Origin: Lepus europaeus
Taxonomy: Eukaryota > Chordata > Mammalia > Lagomorpha > Leporidae
Length of the DNA stretch: 64,000 bases
Direction: 5' to 3'
NCBI RefSeq assembly: GCF_033115175.1
Contig: NC_084834.1
Span: forward strand, 80,832,462 to 80,896,461
Position 1 is the stretch's first letter. Each line of letters begins with the position of its first letter. Position numbers and translations under genes: made by a program. The notes beneath the pieces are model-generated. The model saw nothing but the letters and a program-made list of their open reading frames with translations, was not told the origin of the DNA and did no database searches. Shown here in pieces: positions 1 to 12,296 of this stretch.

Positions 1-443
1 GAACTCTTTTACATCCTACTAGACGCATTGTCAGAAAGCTGGATGGAAAATGGTTTACTTGGGAATCACTAGAATCAGGCAACCCAGGGGAGGATGCAGG
101 TATCATACCTAAGGTGGTGGCTTAACCTGCAACATCACAGCACTCCCCATTTGGAAAGAAAAAAAAAAAAACACTTTTCACTAAATTTCACCAGTTATTT
201 TATACCATAATTTATTTTGCTTAGTATTGTTATGTAAACTTTCCAACTAGAGATAATTTAGGTTAGATAACTTGAGAAAACCAAGGTGTGGTCATTTGTA
301 TTGCCAAGTAATATGAAAAACACATGAGTCCCCATGCTATAGCTAAATATTATTCTATCACTACATTCAGATGCATTGGGATATATTGATATTCAGGAAT
401 TAGTCACATCAAATATGAGAGTTCAGAATCATAGATAGAGTTA
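1..443. other. Unassigned non-coding DNA
   Basis: AT-rich single-copy-looking sequence with a short A-run near 163-173. I see no gene, RNA or clear repeat before the L1 that starts after position 456. Confidence 0.5.
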
Positions 444-2051
444 AAATGGAGAGAATATCTTTTTTTTTTAACTTTAATTTAACAAATATAAATTTTCAAA
501 GTACAGCTTATAGATTACAGTGGCTTCCCCCCCATAACTTCCCTCCCACCCGCACTGTCCCATCTCCCGCTCCATCTCCCCTTCCATTCACGTCAAGATT
601 CATTTTCAATTCTCTTTATATACAGAAGATCAGTTTAGCATATATTAAGTAAAGATTTCAACAGTTTGCACCCACACAGAAACACAAAGTGAAAAATACT
701 GTTTGAGTATTAGTTATAGCATTAAATCACAATGTACAGCACTTTAAGGACAGAGATCCTACATGATGAGGAGTAAGTGCACAATGACTCCTGTTGTTGA
801 CTTAACAAATTGACACTCTTTTTTATGGCGTCAGTAATCACCCTAGGTTTTTGTCATGAGTTGCCAAGGCTATGGAAGCATTTTGAGTTCGCCGACTCTG
901 ATCTTATTTAGACAAGGTCATAGTCAAAGTGGAAGTTCTCTCCTCCCTTCAGAGAAAGGCACTATCTTTGATGGCCCGTTCTTTCTGCTGGGATCTCACT
1001 TACAGAGATCTTTCATTTAGGTTTTGTTTGTTTGTTTTTGTTTTTTGTTTTTTTGTTTTTTGCCAGAGTGTTGGCTTTCTGTGCCTAAAATACTCTCATG
1101 GGTTCTTCAGCCAGATCCGAATGCCCCTTAAGGGCTGATTCTGAGGCTAGAGTGCTGTTTAGGACATCTGCCATTCTATGAGTCTACTTCCCATATTGGA
1201 TTGTTCTCTCCTTTTTAAGTTTATCAGTTAGTATTAGCAGACACTAGTCTTGTTTATGTGATCCCTTTGACTCTTAATCCTATCATTATGATCAATTATG
1301 GACTGAAACTGATCACTTTGACTAGTGAGATGGCATTGGTACATGCCACCTTGATGGGATTGAACTGGAATCCCCAGGCACGTTTCTAACTCTACCATTT
1401 GGGGCAAGTCCGATTGAGTATGTGCCAAATTGTACATCTTCTCCCTCTCTTATTCCCACTCTTATATTTAACAGAGATCACTTTCTAGTTAAATTTAAAT
1501 ACTTAAGAATAATTGTGTGATAATTATAAAGTCCAACCAATGGTATTAAGTAGAACAAAAAATTACTAAAAGGGATAAAGTATTAAGTTGTTCATCAACA
1601 GTCAGGACAAGAGCTGATCAAGTCATTGTTTCTCATAGTGTCCATTTCACTTCAACTGGTTTCCTTTTTGGTGCTCTGTTAGTTGTCACCAATCAGGGAG
1701 AACATATGATATTTGTCCCTTTGGGACTGGCTTATTTCACTCAGCATGATGCTTTCCAGATTCCTCCATTTTGTTGCAAATGACCAGATTTCATTGTTTT
1801 TTACTGCTGTATACTATTCTATAGATTACATGTCCCATAATTTCTTTTGGAAATCCCTCATAAACCTGAATATAACCCTACGATACAACCCAGACATCCC
1901 ATTCCTTGGAATTTACCCAAAGGAAATTAAATTGGCAAACAAAAAAGCTGTCTCCACTTAATGTTTATTGCAGCTCAATTCACAATAGCTAAGACCTGGA
2001 ATCCCCCTAAATGCCCATCAACAGTAGATTGGATAAACAAATGGAGAGAAT
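444..2051 (-). mobile_element. L1 3' end with 5' inversion (twin priming)
   Basis: From about 457 to 1847 this is the minus-strand 3' end of a lagomorph L1: T-run (its A-tail), C-rich tract (G-rich in sense), 3' UTR, then the last ORF2 codons near 1690-1845. At about 1847-1852 the orientation flips. Positions 1852-2038 are L1 ORF2 in plus sense, translating to LNITLRYNPDIPFLGIYPKE and on to a segment matching the next part of ORF2. The two pieces abut in L1 coordinates, as expected of twin priming. Both ends carry the 13-base duplication AAATGGAGAGAAT (444-456 and 2039-2051). Strand is that of the 3' part. Confidence 0.9.
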
Positions 2052-2751
2052 TTCAAGAATGAATTATGGATAGAGGGTTGAAGCTCAACGATAAGGCCAA
2101 GGACTACATTTTCTAACAAAAATAGACATTAAATATTATTATGGGCTTATGCACAAACTGTTACATTAATAATTAACTAAAATCAACCATATCACATGTC
2201 TTGTTTAATCACCAGTAATATTTTATAGTAGTGGTTCACAAGAATTTATTCTCTAAGAAGTTAAAGTATTAAAATATATATTTAGAGGATGAGTTCAAAT
2301 ATCTGCATCAGTGACAGTTCCTAGACTGGAGATAGAGAAATAATCTAAGTGACTTGAGAAATCTCAGTAGTTCAAGATGATGATTTCTAATCAAAAGTAT
2401 AATTGTCATTGATTTCATTATTCTTTCGGGAAAGTATTAGTTGAAAGAGAAGGTATTTATTGAAAGAGAAAGTATTAATTGAAAGAGAACGTTTTAATGA
2501 AACCCAGAGAAACTGCATTCAGAAGGCTGGAGGCTGGCCTTGTGAATTCTATCTAGATAGTCTAGGAAAGGTCACTTGCCTTGAACGAGATATGGCTGCC
2601 TCTGGTTATTCCGGTGACACCAGCTACAGCAATGGAAAACTAATTATCCTTGAACTGATTCTGTACTCGCCAAGCAGCCCTGGTTGGAATTTGGCTTCTC
2701 CAGAAAAATCTCTCGGGCAAATGTCCTGGCAGACCACTGTGACAATTATAT
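2052..2751. other. Unassigned DNA around the tandem repeat
   Basis: About 700 bases between the inverted L1 and the LTR-like element, including the 19-bp tandem units. The part from 2500 is less AT-rich and open for 99 codons on the plus strand, but the translation has no family resemblance I recognise. It may be part of an older LTR element. No gene is called. Confidence 0.35.
2441..2497. repeat. Three 19-bp tandem units
   Basis: Three consecutive 19-base units begin TTGAAAGAGAA, at 2441, 2460 and 2479, differing at a few bases. A decayed fourth unit may precede them. Small local tandem duplication, no known function. Confidence 0.8.
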
Positions 2752-3313
2752 TGAAGTAGCACCTTGACAGTAGGGACTCCATTTTGGAGCACTTGAGACT
2801 CCATTCTGGGAAAGCACCCCCCACACACACTGTGAGACTCTGGTCTGAAACTATGATCTAAAACAGTAGAACAATAGCAGTCCACTACATCACACTTGGC
2901 AGAACATAGAAACCCCCTAGCATAATTGTTCAAGCTTGAAAGTAGAAAGGTTGCACCTGGGTTAATGATAAAAATGCAATTTTCTATGCCCTACATATAA
3001 TTAAAACCAATACCTGGATTAATGTCAGAATTATAAAATTGTAACTGGTATTGTCAAGGTTATAATTGATACTAGTTTCGCATAGGTTTTAGGTCAGCTT
3101 GACCTCGGTAACCATGTATTCCCCCCTGTTCCTAGCAACCATGAATTCCCCTCCCGATTTTGTGGTTTTTGCCTTTATAAACCCTGTTGCTTTAGGCTTC
3201 AGGGTCGAGAGTTCTTTAGGGCATGAGCCCACTCTCCACCGCCGGCAAATAAAGGACCATCAAATTTTATCAATGTGTGGAGCTCCTTTGTTCATACTCG
3301 CTCAGGTACAACA
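2752..3313 (+). mobile_element. Probable solo LTR of an endogenous retrovirus
   Basis: A 562-base unit begins TGAAGTAG and ends GTACAACA, so it has the TG...CA ends of an LTR, and it is bracketed by the 4-base direct repeat ATAT (2748-2751 and 3314-3317). In plus sense it has a TATA-like TTATAA at 3175-3180 and an AATAAA polyadenylation signal at 3248-3253, correctly spaced for U3-R-U5. No internal retroviral sequence follows. The boundaries are inferred from these signals, and the family is not recognised. Confidence 0.6.
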
Positions 3314-3352
3314 ATATTACCCAGTATTTTCATTCTGGCTTATAGCTAAATT

Positions 3353-3535
3353 TTATATATATATATATATATGCATATATTACACACACATGTATACATA
3401 CATATATACATATATGTACATATGTATATATAAATATATACATATGTACATATATGTGTATATATGTATGCATATATACACATACATATATATTTGGTTT
3501 ATATATGAAAGTTTTGTACATATAAATATATATTA
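3353..3535. repeat. TA/CATA-rich simple repeat
   Basis: Imperfect (TA)n, (CA)n and ATACAT-type runs over about 180 bases. Open frames here translate only to Tyr/Ile/His runs and are not genes. Confidence 0.9.
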
Positions 3536-4061
3536 ACTACGTATAAAAATATATCATTATTATAGATTGATTCTAAAGAAACTAAACTACTTGTGCTACA
3601 AAATTGTGATTCTTCCCCAGAAACATTGAGGAGAAATTATATCCAATTTTTCAAGTTAGAATTTCTAAATACATTTTACTCAGGTTTAATGTACACTTGA
3701 CTCAATGTTATAATCTGAATTATTCATCTGATTGGTTTTAATAAATGTATACATCCAGGTATTCAAAGTCAAGTCTATGTATACAATCATTCTTCAACAC
3801 CAGAAATTTTTCTAATTGGCTTTTTGAGTCAATTTCTTCTTTCCGAGATAGCCACTTTTTTGATTTCATCATCAAAGAATATTTTTGCTTTCTCTAAAAA
3901 TTTATAGAAATTCAATCACTTGCAGCCTATCATCTTTTTCACAGAAGTCAGATTATATGTACATGTGCTTTACCATCCTACAATATGATAGCTATAATAT
4001 TAATCCACATTGCTATACACATCAGTATTAATTTTTAAAATTTATTCCATAAAATGCAAAC
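3536..4061. other. Unassigned AT-rich DNA
   Basis: No coding, RNA or repeat signal that I can support. Confidence 0.45.
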
Positions 4062-4165
4062 AACGGGTCTTCAAAACGTTCATGGAAAATGTGCATTATG
4101 AATAAACTGCATTACTTTCTAAGATTTGTTGCACTAAATGGCAAAAATTCTTTCATTTATTTGTG
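4062..4165 (+). mobile_element. Mariner-like MITE fragment
   Basis: The stretch containing GGTCTTCAAAACGTTCATGG, then an A-rich segment and TTTGTTGCACTAAATGG, resembles the mammalian mariner-derived short repeat whose consensus starts GGGTCTTCAAAAAGTTCATGG. A related fragment lies at 61641-61750. Recognition is from memory and divergence is high. Confidence 0.45.
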
Positions 4166-4624
4166 GTGGGATGCATGCATTAATTACCTTCAGTATATAC
4201 TAAGAAGAATTAAAATGTTAGGGCAGGTGTATGTTGAAATGTTTGAAATATATTCTCACAAGTTAGTAGCTTGCTTTTGCTGTGAGTCCACATAGGATGG
4301 TCCCCAACACATGCACTCATACTCCAGCTGCTCCTACCCATCCCCCAGATTTCAAGAATGAAGCAGCTAATAGGTTAAAGCTTAGATCAGTAGCCAGTTG
4401 TCTGCATTCTGAATCTCTGAAGTGCTTGTGTCTGTTCAGATTGTTAGGTGCTCATATAAGAGGGGCTGGCTGACACTCGTACAAGAAGACATGGCAAGAG
4501 ATGAAAGCTGAAGATCACCTGTGAAAAATGGATACCATGCAATGCAACTAGTAGGTATTTATGAAGCCTATAGTAACCAAACCCTTAAACATATTGAATA
4601 ATTAGCAATATTATGCATGTTAAT

Positions 4625-4790
4625 AAAAGGAGATCCAACATTAGGTCATGTTCCAAACATATATTAACTATTTTCAGCACAATCATTACACAGTTATATT
4701 GAGTTCTATAATTTTACAAATGAGAAACTGAAGTAGATTAAAAACTTAAATTGCAGAGCTTTGATTTGTACCCTAGCAACCAGTCCCTGT
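4625..4790 (+). repeat. MIR SINE fragment
   Basis: The order 'atattaactattttca...ttttacaaatgagaaactga' followed by a 'gcagagct' motif matches the MIR core and 3' part (consensus: tattaactcatttaatcctcac ... ttttacagatgaggaaactga). Old and diverged. Confidence 0.55.
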
Positions 4791-7700
4791 TTCTAATTGT
4801 GCCACCAATGCTTCTAATCTGGGCTGCAGGAAAAGACTCAATTCATTTTAGATGCCCTGCCAATAAATGGCTTACACGCATAATTAATACTGGAAATAAT
4901 ATGTTAAATATTAGACATAATTATAAGGAATAGAACAGGAGTGAATTTAATTACTAGTTTGCAGAAGCTGAGGCTTGAGTCTGTGCAGTGAACAACCACC
5001 ACTGATGATGGATATGAGGGAGACGAGTTTGGCAAATCCTTCCCATACTGAAAATTAACTGAAGGGAAAAAAATGAAGGGTAATTATAAACAGTTTCAGT
5101 ATTTTTATACAAAAATATGAGAGTATCTAAGGAGAGACAAATGGTTTCAAGAGGAAGGGTGAAGTTGTGGAGCAGTGCTGAAATGAATAGTGGGGAAGCA
5201 CTTCATCCCTGATCCTGTCTCAACCACCTTCAATTATGAAAAGATTTTAATTGAGAAAACAGTAATTCCTCCTCCCCTACAATCAATAAACAGCAAATTT
5301 GTTGCAGGGAATATTTAATGCACAATTCTTAGTTTCAGGACTAAACGGATTTCCAGAGGTATTGGATTGAACAAAAGCTTAGAAAAAAGCCACAATAACA
5401 CTTGGTATAAGCAAACATGTAATCCCATATTTGCTCCTCCAAAAGCTGTGTTAAACCCGACATGCAGATGTTGTTTCTGACTTCTCTACTCATAGAGTTT
5501 TCAGGCATTTTATTCAACAAATTACACTTTATACATTAAACTGCGTATCCATTTTCACAGCCCAATTGCACCTCTAAAAATACATCATAAGGTTTCATAT
5601 GTTCATTTAGGAGAAAATGTTGTTGGCTGGATAAAGTAGGATATGAATGAGCAAGCAAAATAAACCAGTAAAATTTAATTAAGCAATTTAGCACTCCATA
5701 AAGGCAACAGCACGTAAAAGCGATATGTGAACGATATGGGGGCGGGTGAAGTATGACTCTAATCTTTTAGGAATTTGGAGGGGGGCACTGAATGCAACAA
5801 ATAGACATGCTTTCTCTACACAGAATAAATTTATACACAAGTAGTAATTGCAGCAGTCTTCATTTCTAGAAATTCTCTCCACTGGATTCTTTACCTCTGC
5901 CTTCTGTGGGCAGGTCAAAATGACTAGACATAAAATTATGTTCATATGCAACAAAAAAAAAATCATTGCACAACTTAGATTCTTATATTTGCTATAACCA
6001 AAGAAGAAAATTGAAGACAAAATTTATTTATAAGCCATCCTGTTTTCAAAATCATGTTTCTACCACATATTCTCAATACTCTTCCCAATGAGATACTGAA
6101 AAATACTAGGAACCTCAAAGTGAAAAATACAAGGCATATCTATCTGCCTTACAATGATTAAAAGGATGACCAGTATCTTTTGCTTCCACAGCAACCTTAC
6201 TTGTACTTTTATCTACCAGCAATATTGTGATGCCATAGCTCTTTCAAATCAAAACTCATTGTCAAGATACTTGTAAATTGGTAGTTTCTAAATTTATTTC
6301 TTCAAAACTTTCCCAAGAATTTCCTTCAACTGAACTTATTTTAAATACTAAAATATTTAAATTCAAAGAACAAAACCAAATTCTTTAATATTTAATCATA
6401 GAATTTATCTCATTCCCCTATGAGGTATAAAATGACATATTTCATAGGATTTATGAAATTATATTTTCTTTATGTATTTTACTTACTTGATTTTCTTCCC
6501 TGCTTATATTTGATTTGTATCTTACATAACTATATATTCTATTATTAGTATGTTATAATTTAATTTGCATTTCTTTAATTAAATACAGTATTCAAACATT
6601 TGTGGTGAAACACAAGGAATAAAAAGTAAGTAAGTTAAATAAAGACATAATACTCCAAAACATAATAATTAATATTAAATTTAGTTTAATTTACCGACAG
6701 AAAGTGGAATTTTTTTGAGCAGAAAATCATATATTATTTTTCCTTCAGCACTCTAACAGACTATGGCATGTTATAAGCACACAATAACCAATATCTCCCT
6801 GATACGCTGTGATGCAGAATCTCTACTTTTGTACAATAGTCTGTTGCTCTGTGTCATATGCACTTTTGTAACGTGTAATATCTGAATATTCTATGTAGCT
6901 GTGTTCTTAAACATAATTTTTATTCTTAAGTATAAAAATTAAAACTTCCCACTATTTCAGAGAATCTGAAATTGATTTTAAGTATACTTCATAAGTAACA
7001 AAGAATCATTTGAACATTTTATAGTCAAAATTATCTAAGCAAATATTTACCAATTTTCTAAGTTACACAGTGACTTTTTTAAATTAAGTATTTGTAACTT
7101 GGTTTGTTCACTGAGGCAAAGATAAAATTGATATATAGTATTAAGAAAAAGTAATATAAATGAGGTATGAATAGAATGTTTATCATAGAAATATTCTCAT
7201 TTTATACAGGAAGGTTAAGAATAATCATTTTTGTTTTATTTTACAGGAAAAGCATGCCACAAAAGTTCAAATGTGTATAGAATAAATCTATTATTTTGAA
7301 TGTGTTTCTCTCATAGATCTGATACATTATTTGTTTGGGTTGGCTTCTTATGATCAATTGGAAATTAGAATTAATAGTTACAAATAAGAGTTTCTGACAT
7401 GTGATACCTCAAAAACTATTGTAGATATTATAATGACTATACATTGAATTTCTATAAGGTTTCTATCCTTTTAAATCAACCCATATTTCAAAACAGTAGC
7501 TATCAATTTTTAATATATCTTTAAATATTTCATTTTTATGATGTGTCACAATCTATTACATCAAATGCTGACAAACCAAGAACAAATTTAGCTCTAGAAA
7601 CATTTATTTGCAAACCACTATTCATTTTTATGATATGGAACGCAGTATAAAATGTGGTCAGTGATTTGTTACTTTGGTCCTTTGTAGTTTCTCACTCATG

Positions 7701-8170
7701 GTTCAGGGAGATATTTAACTAGGATGTTACTTTACAAGATTAGTTTCTCTCTTTATCCATTATTTTTAATGTGTCTCATATATTAAACAATATGGAAATA
7801 AAACTGCAGACACTGAAAAAATTTTTCATAAATCTAAATTTGTCTGCTAAGGTACACTAGGAGATAATCTACTGTATTTTTGGTGAAATGTGTTTGAATA
7901 TATTATAGTGAAAGCTATTTACATTCAGGTAACAAAGCAAGTGAAGGATGCAAAATAACTCAAGATTTGTTAGAAATATATTATCAAATAAGTGAGAATG
8001 AGATCCGGTCAAACCTTAACCAAATCATTAAGTCCGTTTTCAATGCAAGTATAAGCAAGCCAATATTTAGGTATTGATGTATTCTTTCACTTCACCAAAT
8101 GAGATAATTGTTTCCTTCTCTCCACTGACCAAGAATAGCTTTAAAAAGTACATGATAGTAAAGAAAAAAA
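4791..8170. other. Long unique AT-rich stretch
   Basis: About 3.4 kb of AT-rich sequence. The longest open frame, 110 codons on the minus strand at 5688-6020, has no recognisable domain and codon content typical of chance AT-rich frames. No repeat, RNA or regulatory element is called. Confidence 0.45.
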
Positions 8171-9300
8171 TTGTTGTTGTTTTTTTAACTTTTATTTAAC
8201 AAATATAAATTTCCAAAGTACAACTTTTGGATTATAGCGGCTTTTTCCCCTCATAACCTACCTACCATCTGCAACCATCCCACCTCCCACTCCCTCTCCC
8301 ATCCCATTTTTCATCAAGATTCCTATTCAATTATCTTTATATACAGAAGATCTACTTAGTTCTTACTCAGATTTCAACAGTTTGCACCCAAACAGACACA
8401 CAAAGTATAGAGTAATGTTTTAGTATTAGTTTTACCATTAATTCACTTAGTACAACACATTAAGGACAGAGGTCCTACATGGGGAGTAAGTGCTCAGTGA
8501 CTCCTGTTGTTGATTTAACAATTGACACTCTTATTAATGACGTCAGTAATCACCCGAGGCTCTTGTCAAGAGCTGCCTAGCTATGGAAGCCTCTTGAGTT
8601 CACCAACTCCAATCTTATTTAGACAAGGCCATAATCAAAGTAGTAGTTTTCTCCTCCCTCCTTCTTTGATGACCTGTTCTTTCTGCTGGGATCTCACTCA
8701 CAGATATCTTTCATTTAGGTCATTTTTTTTTTTTCGCCACAGTGTCTTGGCTTTCCATGCCCACGAAACTCTCATGGGCTTTTTAGCCAGATCTGAATGT
8801 CTTAAGGGCTAATTCTGAGGCCAGAGTGCTGTTTAGGACATCTGCCATTCTATGAGTCTGCTGTGTATCCTGCTTCCCATGTTGGATCATTCTCTCCTTT
8901 TTAATTCTCTCAGTTAATTTTAGCAGACACTAGTCTTCTTTATGTGATCCTTTTAACTATTAATCCTATCATTATGATAAATTATGAACTGAAACTGATC
9001 ACTTGGACTGTAAGATGGCATTAGTACATGCCACCTTGATGGGATTGAATTGGAATCCCCTGGCATGTTTCTAACTCTACCATTAGGGGTAAGTCCGAAT
9101 GAGCATGTGACAAACTGTACATCTCGTCCCTCTCTTATTCCCACTCTTATATTTACAGGGATCACTTTCCAGTTAAATTTAAACACCTAAGAATAATTGT
9201 GTATTAATTAAAGAGTTCAACAAATGGTATTAAGTAGAACAAAAAATATTAAAATGAATAAGAAAGTAAGTTGTTCCTCAACAGTCAGGACAAGGGCTGA
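8171..9300 (-). mobile_element. 5'-truncated L1, 3' UTR only
   Basis: Minus-strand L1 3' end: T-run, the 'aacttttatttaacaaatataaatttcc' type end, C-rich tract, then the long 3' UTR to 'cagtcaggacaagggctga'. The element stops before reaching ORF2. The pyrimidine run at about 8718-8733 sits where other copies carry variable T/GTTT runs. Candidate TSDs near GAAAAA on both sides are too simple to trust. Confidence 0.85.
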
Positions 9301-10002
9301 AAAATTTTAATAGCAGCATCAGAATATCTGAGTCAGATATGTAGATATGGAGGCAGGACTATAGACTTCTTAATAACAGGATGGCAAAAGTTTGTGAAGT
9401 CCTGGGGGTGTAAAAAAGATGCTGATAATACTTAACACATGGTTTCTTCCAATACAAGAGTGTTATTTGTCTAGCAGTTTTGAATGCATGTTGAGGGAAC
9501 TAGAAAGGTATGCTTTGTTCACCTTTAATCTTTAATATCACATCACTCAGATGCAATTTTGACTGAGAATCCCACAAGGTGTATGTACCTGCATCAATCC
9601 ATTGTGTACTAGTCAAATCACTAGGTCAAGTCATAAGATCTGAAACTTTGTAATTTAGATAGCAATTACTACACTGACTAGTAATAAAAATAAAAAGGAA
9701 AAATAAGGGAAAATATCTAAAACCTTGGAAGACACGGAATAGATATGGAACAAATGATTTTCATCTTTCCCCCTATGTGCCCCTGCATTTATTTTTCATT
9801 TGTTCTGGGAGCACTGGTCAAAAGCCAGAATATTACATTAAAATTGTTAATATGATTACATATATTTTAATTCATTTAGCTAACGATAATCACACATTAC
9901 TCTCTGGTGTGGAAAGGTACCATTTTACAAAGTACAAAAGTAGGTCATTATTATTAAATGACTCATCTAAGACTATAACTCCGGCATGTGAAAACTAGAT
10001 TA
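9301..10002. other. Unassigned unique DNA
   Basis: AT-rich, no recognisable gene or repeat between an L1 and a SINE. Confidence 0.45.
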
Positions 10003-10340
10003 AAATCTACTTCTCGGCCGGCACCGTGGCTCACTAGACTAATCCTCCGCCTGCAGTGCCGGCACCCCGGGTTGGGGTGCCAGATTCTGTCCTGGTTGCT
10101 CCTTTCCCAGTCTAGCTCTCTGCTGTGGCCCGGGAAGGCAGTGGAGGATGGCCCAAGTGCTTGGGCACTGCACCCGATTGGGAGACCAGGAGGAAGCACC
10201 TGACTCCTGGCTTTCGATCGGCGCAATGCACTGGCCATAGCGGCCATTTGGGGAGTGAACCAACGTAAGGAAGATCTTTCTCTCTGTCTCTCTCTCTCTC
10301 TCACTGTCTAAATCTGCTTGTCAAAAAGAAATCCAATTCT
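10003..10340 (+). mobile_element. Lagomorph C-type SINE
   Basis: Head GGCCGGCACCGTGGCTCA from 10016, tRNA-like A and B box region, body, (CT)n tract near 10280-10303, then CTGCTTGTCAAAAAG. Imperfect 13-base flanking repeats AAATCTACTTCTC (10003-10015) and AAATCCAATTCTC (10328-10340), 11 of 13 matching, look like the TSD. Confidence 0.9.
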
Positions 10341-11102
10341 CAACATTTTTTGCACTTTAAAATTTGTTGTCAGATTAATTAGATTTTTACTCATAAATCA
10401 GTTAATGTCCTATACATTAATATGCAAGTATTATCAATTTTAACATAATTAATTCTTCCTTTTTCACTAAAATCGTGAATCACATCTTCACTCATGTGAG
10501 AGTAAGAGAAAGAAGCTTACAATCTTTCAAAAAGTTATTTTTCAACTTCAGTTGGTAAATCTTAGATTTAAAATAACATTAAGATTTGTTAAAATTAAAT
10601 GTAAAAATTAAACAATCTGATATGCAGATAAGGTTTTACGTTCACATTGTAATAGTGCATACATGAGAATGGATAGAATTACTTTTTCTTCTAATCTCAT
10701 TGTGGAATTCTTATTTTTGACCTTTCCCCCATAAATTTTAAAATAAGTCATAAAGATTATGATTTCTTAATGTATAATTTTATTAGTAAGATATTTCTGA
10801 GGCAAATAAATTCATAAGAAAAGAAATAAGAAGCAAATGAGAAGGAAAAAGAATTTAAATGGAAAGGAAAAAGGCAGGGTGGGTTGAACTTTGAAAGATA
10901 ATGCAGTATAGCAACTTAAGTGTATTGTAAAAGAGAGTATTCATAAACATTTGAGAAACTAGGCTGATAAATTACTTACTATAGATATTCATTGTACAAA
11001 AATGGAACTAAAATAAAGATTAACTTCTATAAATAAGACAGAAAAATAATATAGACAATGCCAATGTAGCCATAATTAGGGATCAGATATGTACATTGGA
11101 GC
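10341..11102. other. Unassigned AT-rich DNA
   Basis: No gene or recognisable repeat. Confidence 0.45.
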
Positions 11103-11481
11103 AGCCTTTTATTTTTTTATTTTTTATTTTTTATTTTTTTTTGGCAGGCAGAGTGGACAGTGAGAGAGAGAGATGGAGAGAGAAAGGTCTTCCTTTGCCA
11201 TTGATTCACCCTCCAATGGCCGCTGCGGCCAGCACGCTGCGGCCGGCGCACCATGCTGATCCGAAGCTGGGAGCCAGGTGCTTCTCCTGGTCTCCCATGT
11301 GGGTGCAGGGCCCAAGCACTTGGGTCATCCTCCATTGCACTCCTGGGCCACAGCAGAGAGCTGGACTGGAAGAGGGGCAACTGGGACAGAATCCGGTGCC
11401 CCGACCGGGACTAGAACCCAGTGTGCCAGCGCCGCAAGGCAGAGGATTAGCCTATTGAGCCGCAGTGCCGGCTAGCCTTTT
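11103..11481 (-). mobile_element. Lagomorph C-type SINE
   Basis: Full-length minus-strand copy: T-rich tail from 11111, GCAGGCAGAGTGGACAGTGA, body, and the head complement ending GCCGGCT at 11473. Direct repeats AGCCTTTT at 11103-11110 and 11474-11481 flank it. Open frames here are SINE translations. Confidence 0.93.
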
Positions 11482-11950
11482 GTTTTATATAAAGTAAAAG
11501 AGCTCATGGTTCAAAAACTAAAAGGGAAACCTAGAGTTATAGACCTAATAATGGTGTTATGGTTGACCTGGATATTGTAACTTAAAAAAAAAAATCAGTG
11601 TAGTAATTGGCTGACACAACTTCTAGAAATATTTTTCTCAGATCATGAGGGCCCATGGGCTGGAATTTTCTGCAACTTTCTTGAGCATCTTTCATCCGTT
11701 AATGTAATGAGACAGTGCTTTGTGAATACTACTTGCTCAATGGAAATGTAATGGGCACAAAAATTAATTAATAAGTGCAACAAAGTATGTAAATTTAAAA
11801 AGAGATATCAAATTATCCCCAAGGTGATAGTCGACTGTGCATAATCTTATACATATAATCATGTTATATAATCAGTAAATATAATCATATTATGTAAATT
11901 ATTCTGCATAGGACAAATCACTGGTTTACATCTGTCTAAAGATATTTTAG
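11482..11950. other. Unassigned unique DNA
   Basis: AT-rich sequence without recognisable features, ending at the TSD of the next SINE. Confidence 0.45.
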
Positions 11951-12296
11951 AAATGCAATTCTAAGGGCTCCCGCTGTGTCATAGCAGGTAAAGCCACTGC
12001 CTACAGTTCCACCATCACATATGGTTGCTGTTTTGAGTCCTGGCTGCTCCACTTTCCATCTAGTTCCCTGCTAATGTACCTTGGAAAGCAGTGGAAGATG
12101 GTCCAAGTGCTTGGGCCCCTGCACCCACATGGGAGACCTGGATAAAGTTCCAGTCTCCTGGCTTCAGATCAGCCCAGCACCAATCATTGTGGCCATTAGG
12201 GGAGTGAACCAAACAGATGGAAGACTTCTCCCTCTCTCTCTGTTTCTGCCTCTCTCTGTTTACAACTCTGCCCTTTAAATAAATAAATAAATCTTT

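Noticed and set aside
3099..3536. 145-codon plus-strand frame
   Set aside because: Starts in the LTR and ends in a TA/CA simple repeat giving Tyr/Ile/His runs; not a gene.
5688..6020. 110-codon minus-strand frame
   Set aside because: No domain, signal or codon pattern beyond AT-rich chance; no supporting context.
11096..11475. GC-rich open frames of 60-120 codons with Pro/Ser/Trp-rich translations
   Set aside because: They are six-frame translations of the C-type SINE. The same peptides recur at every SINE (22.8, 24.0, 40.4, 49.0, 55.7, 60.1 kb).
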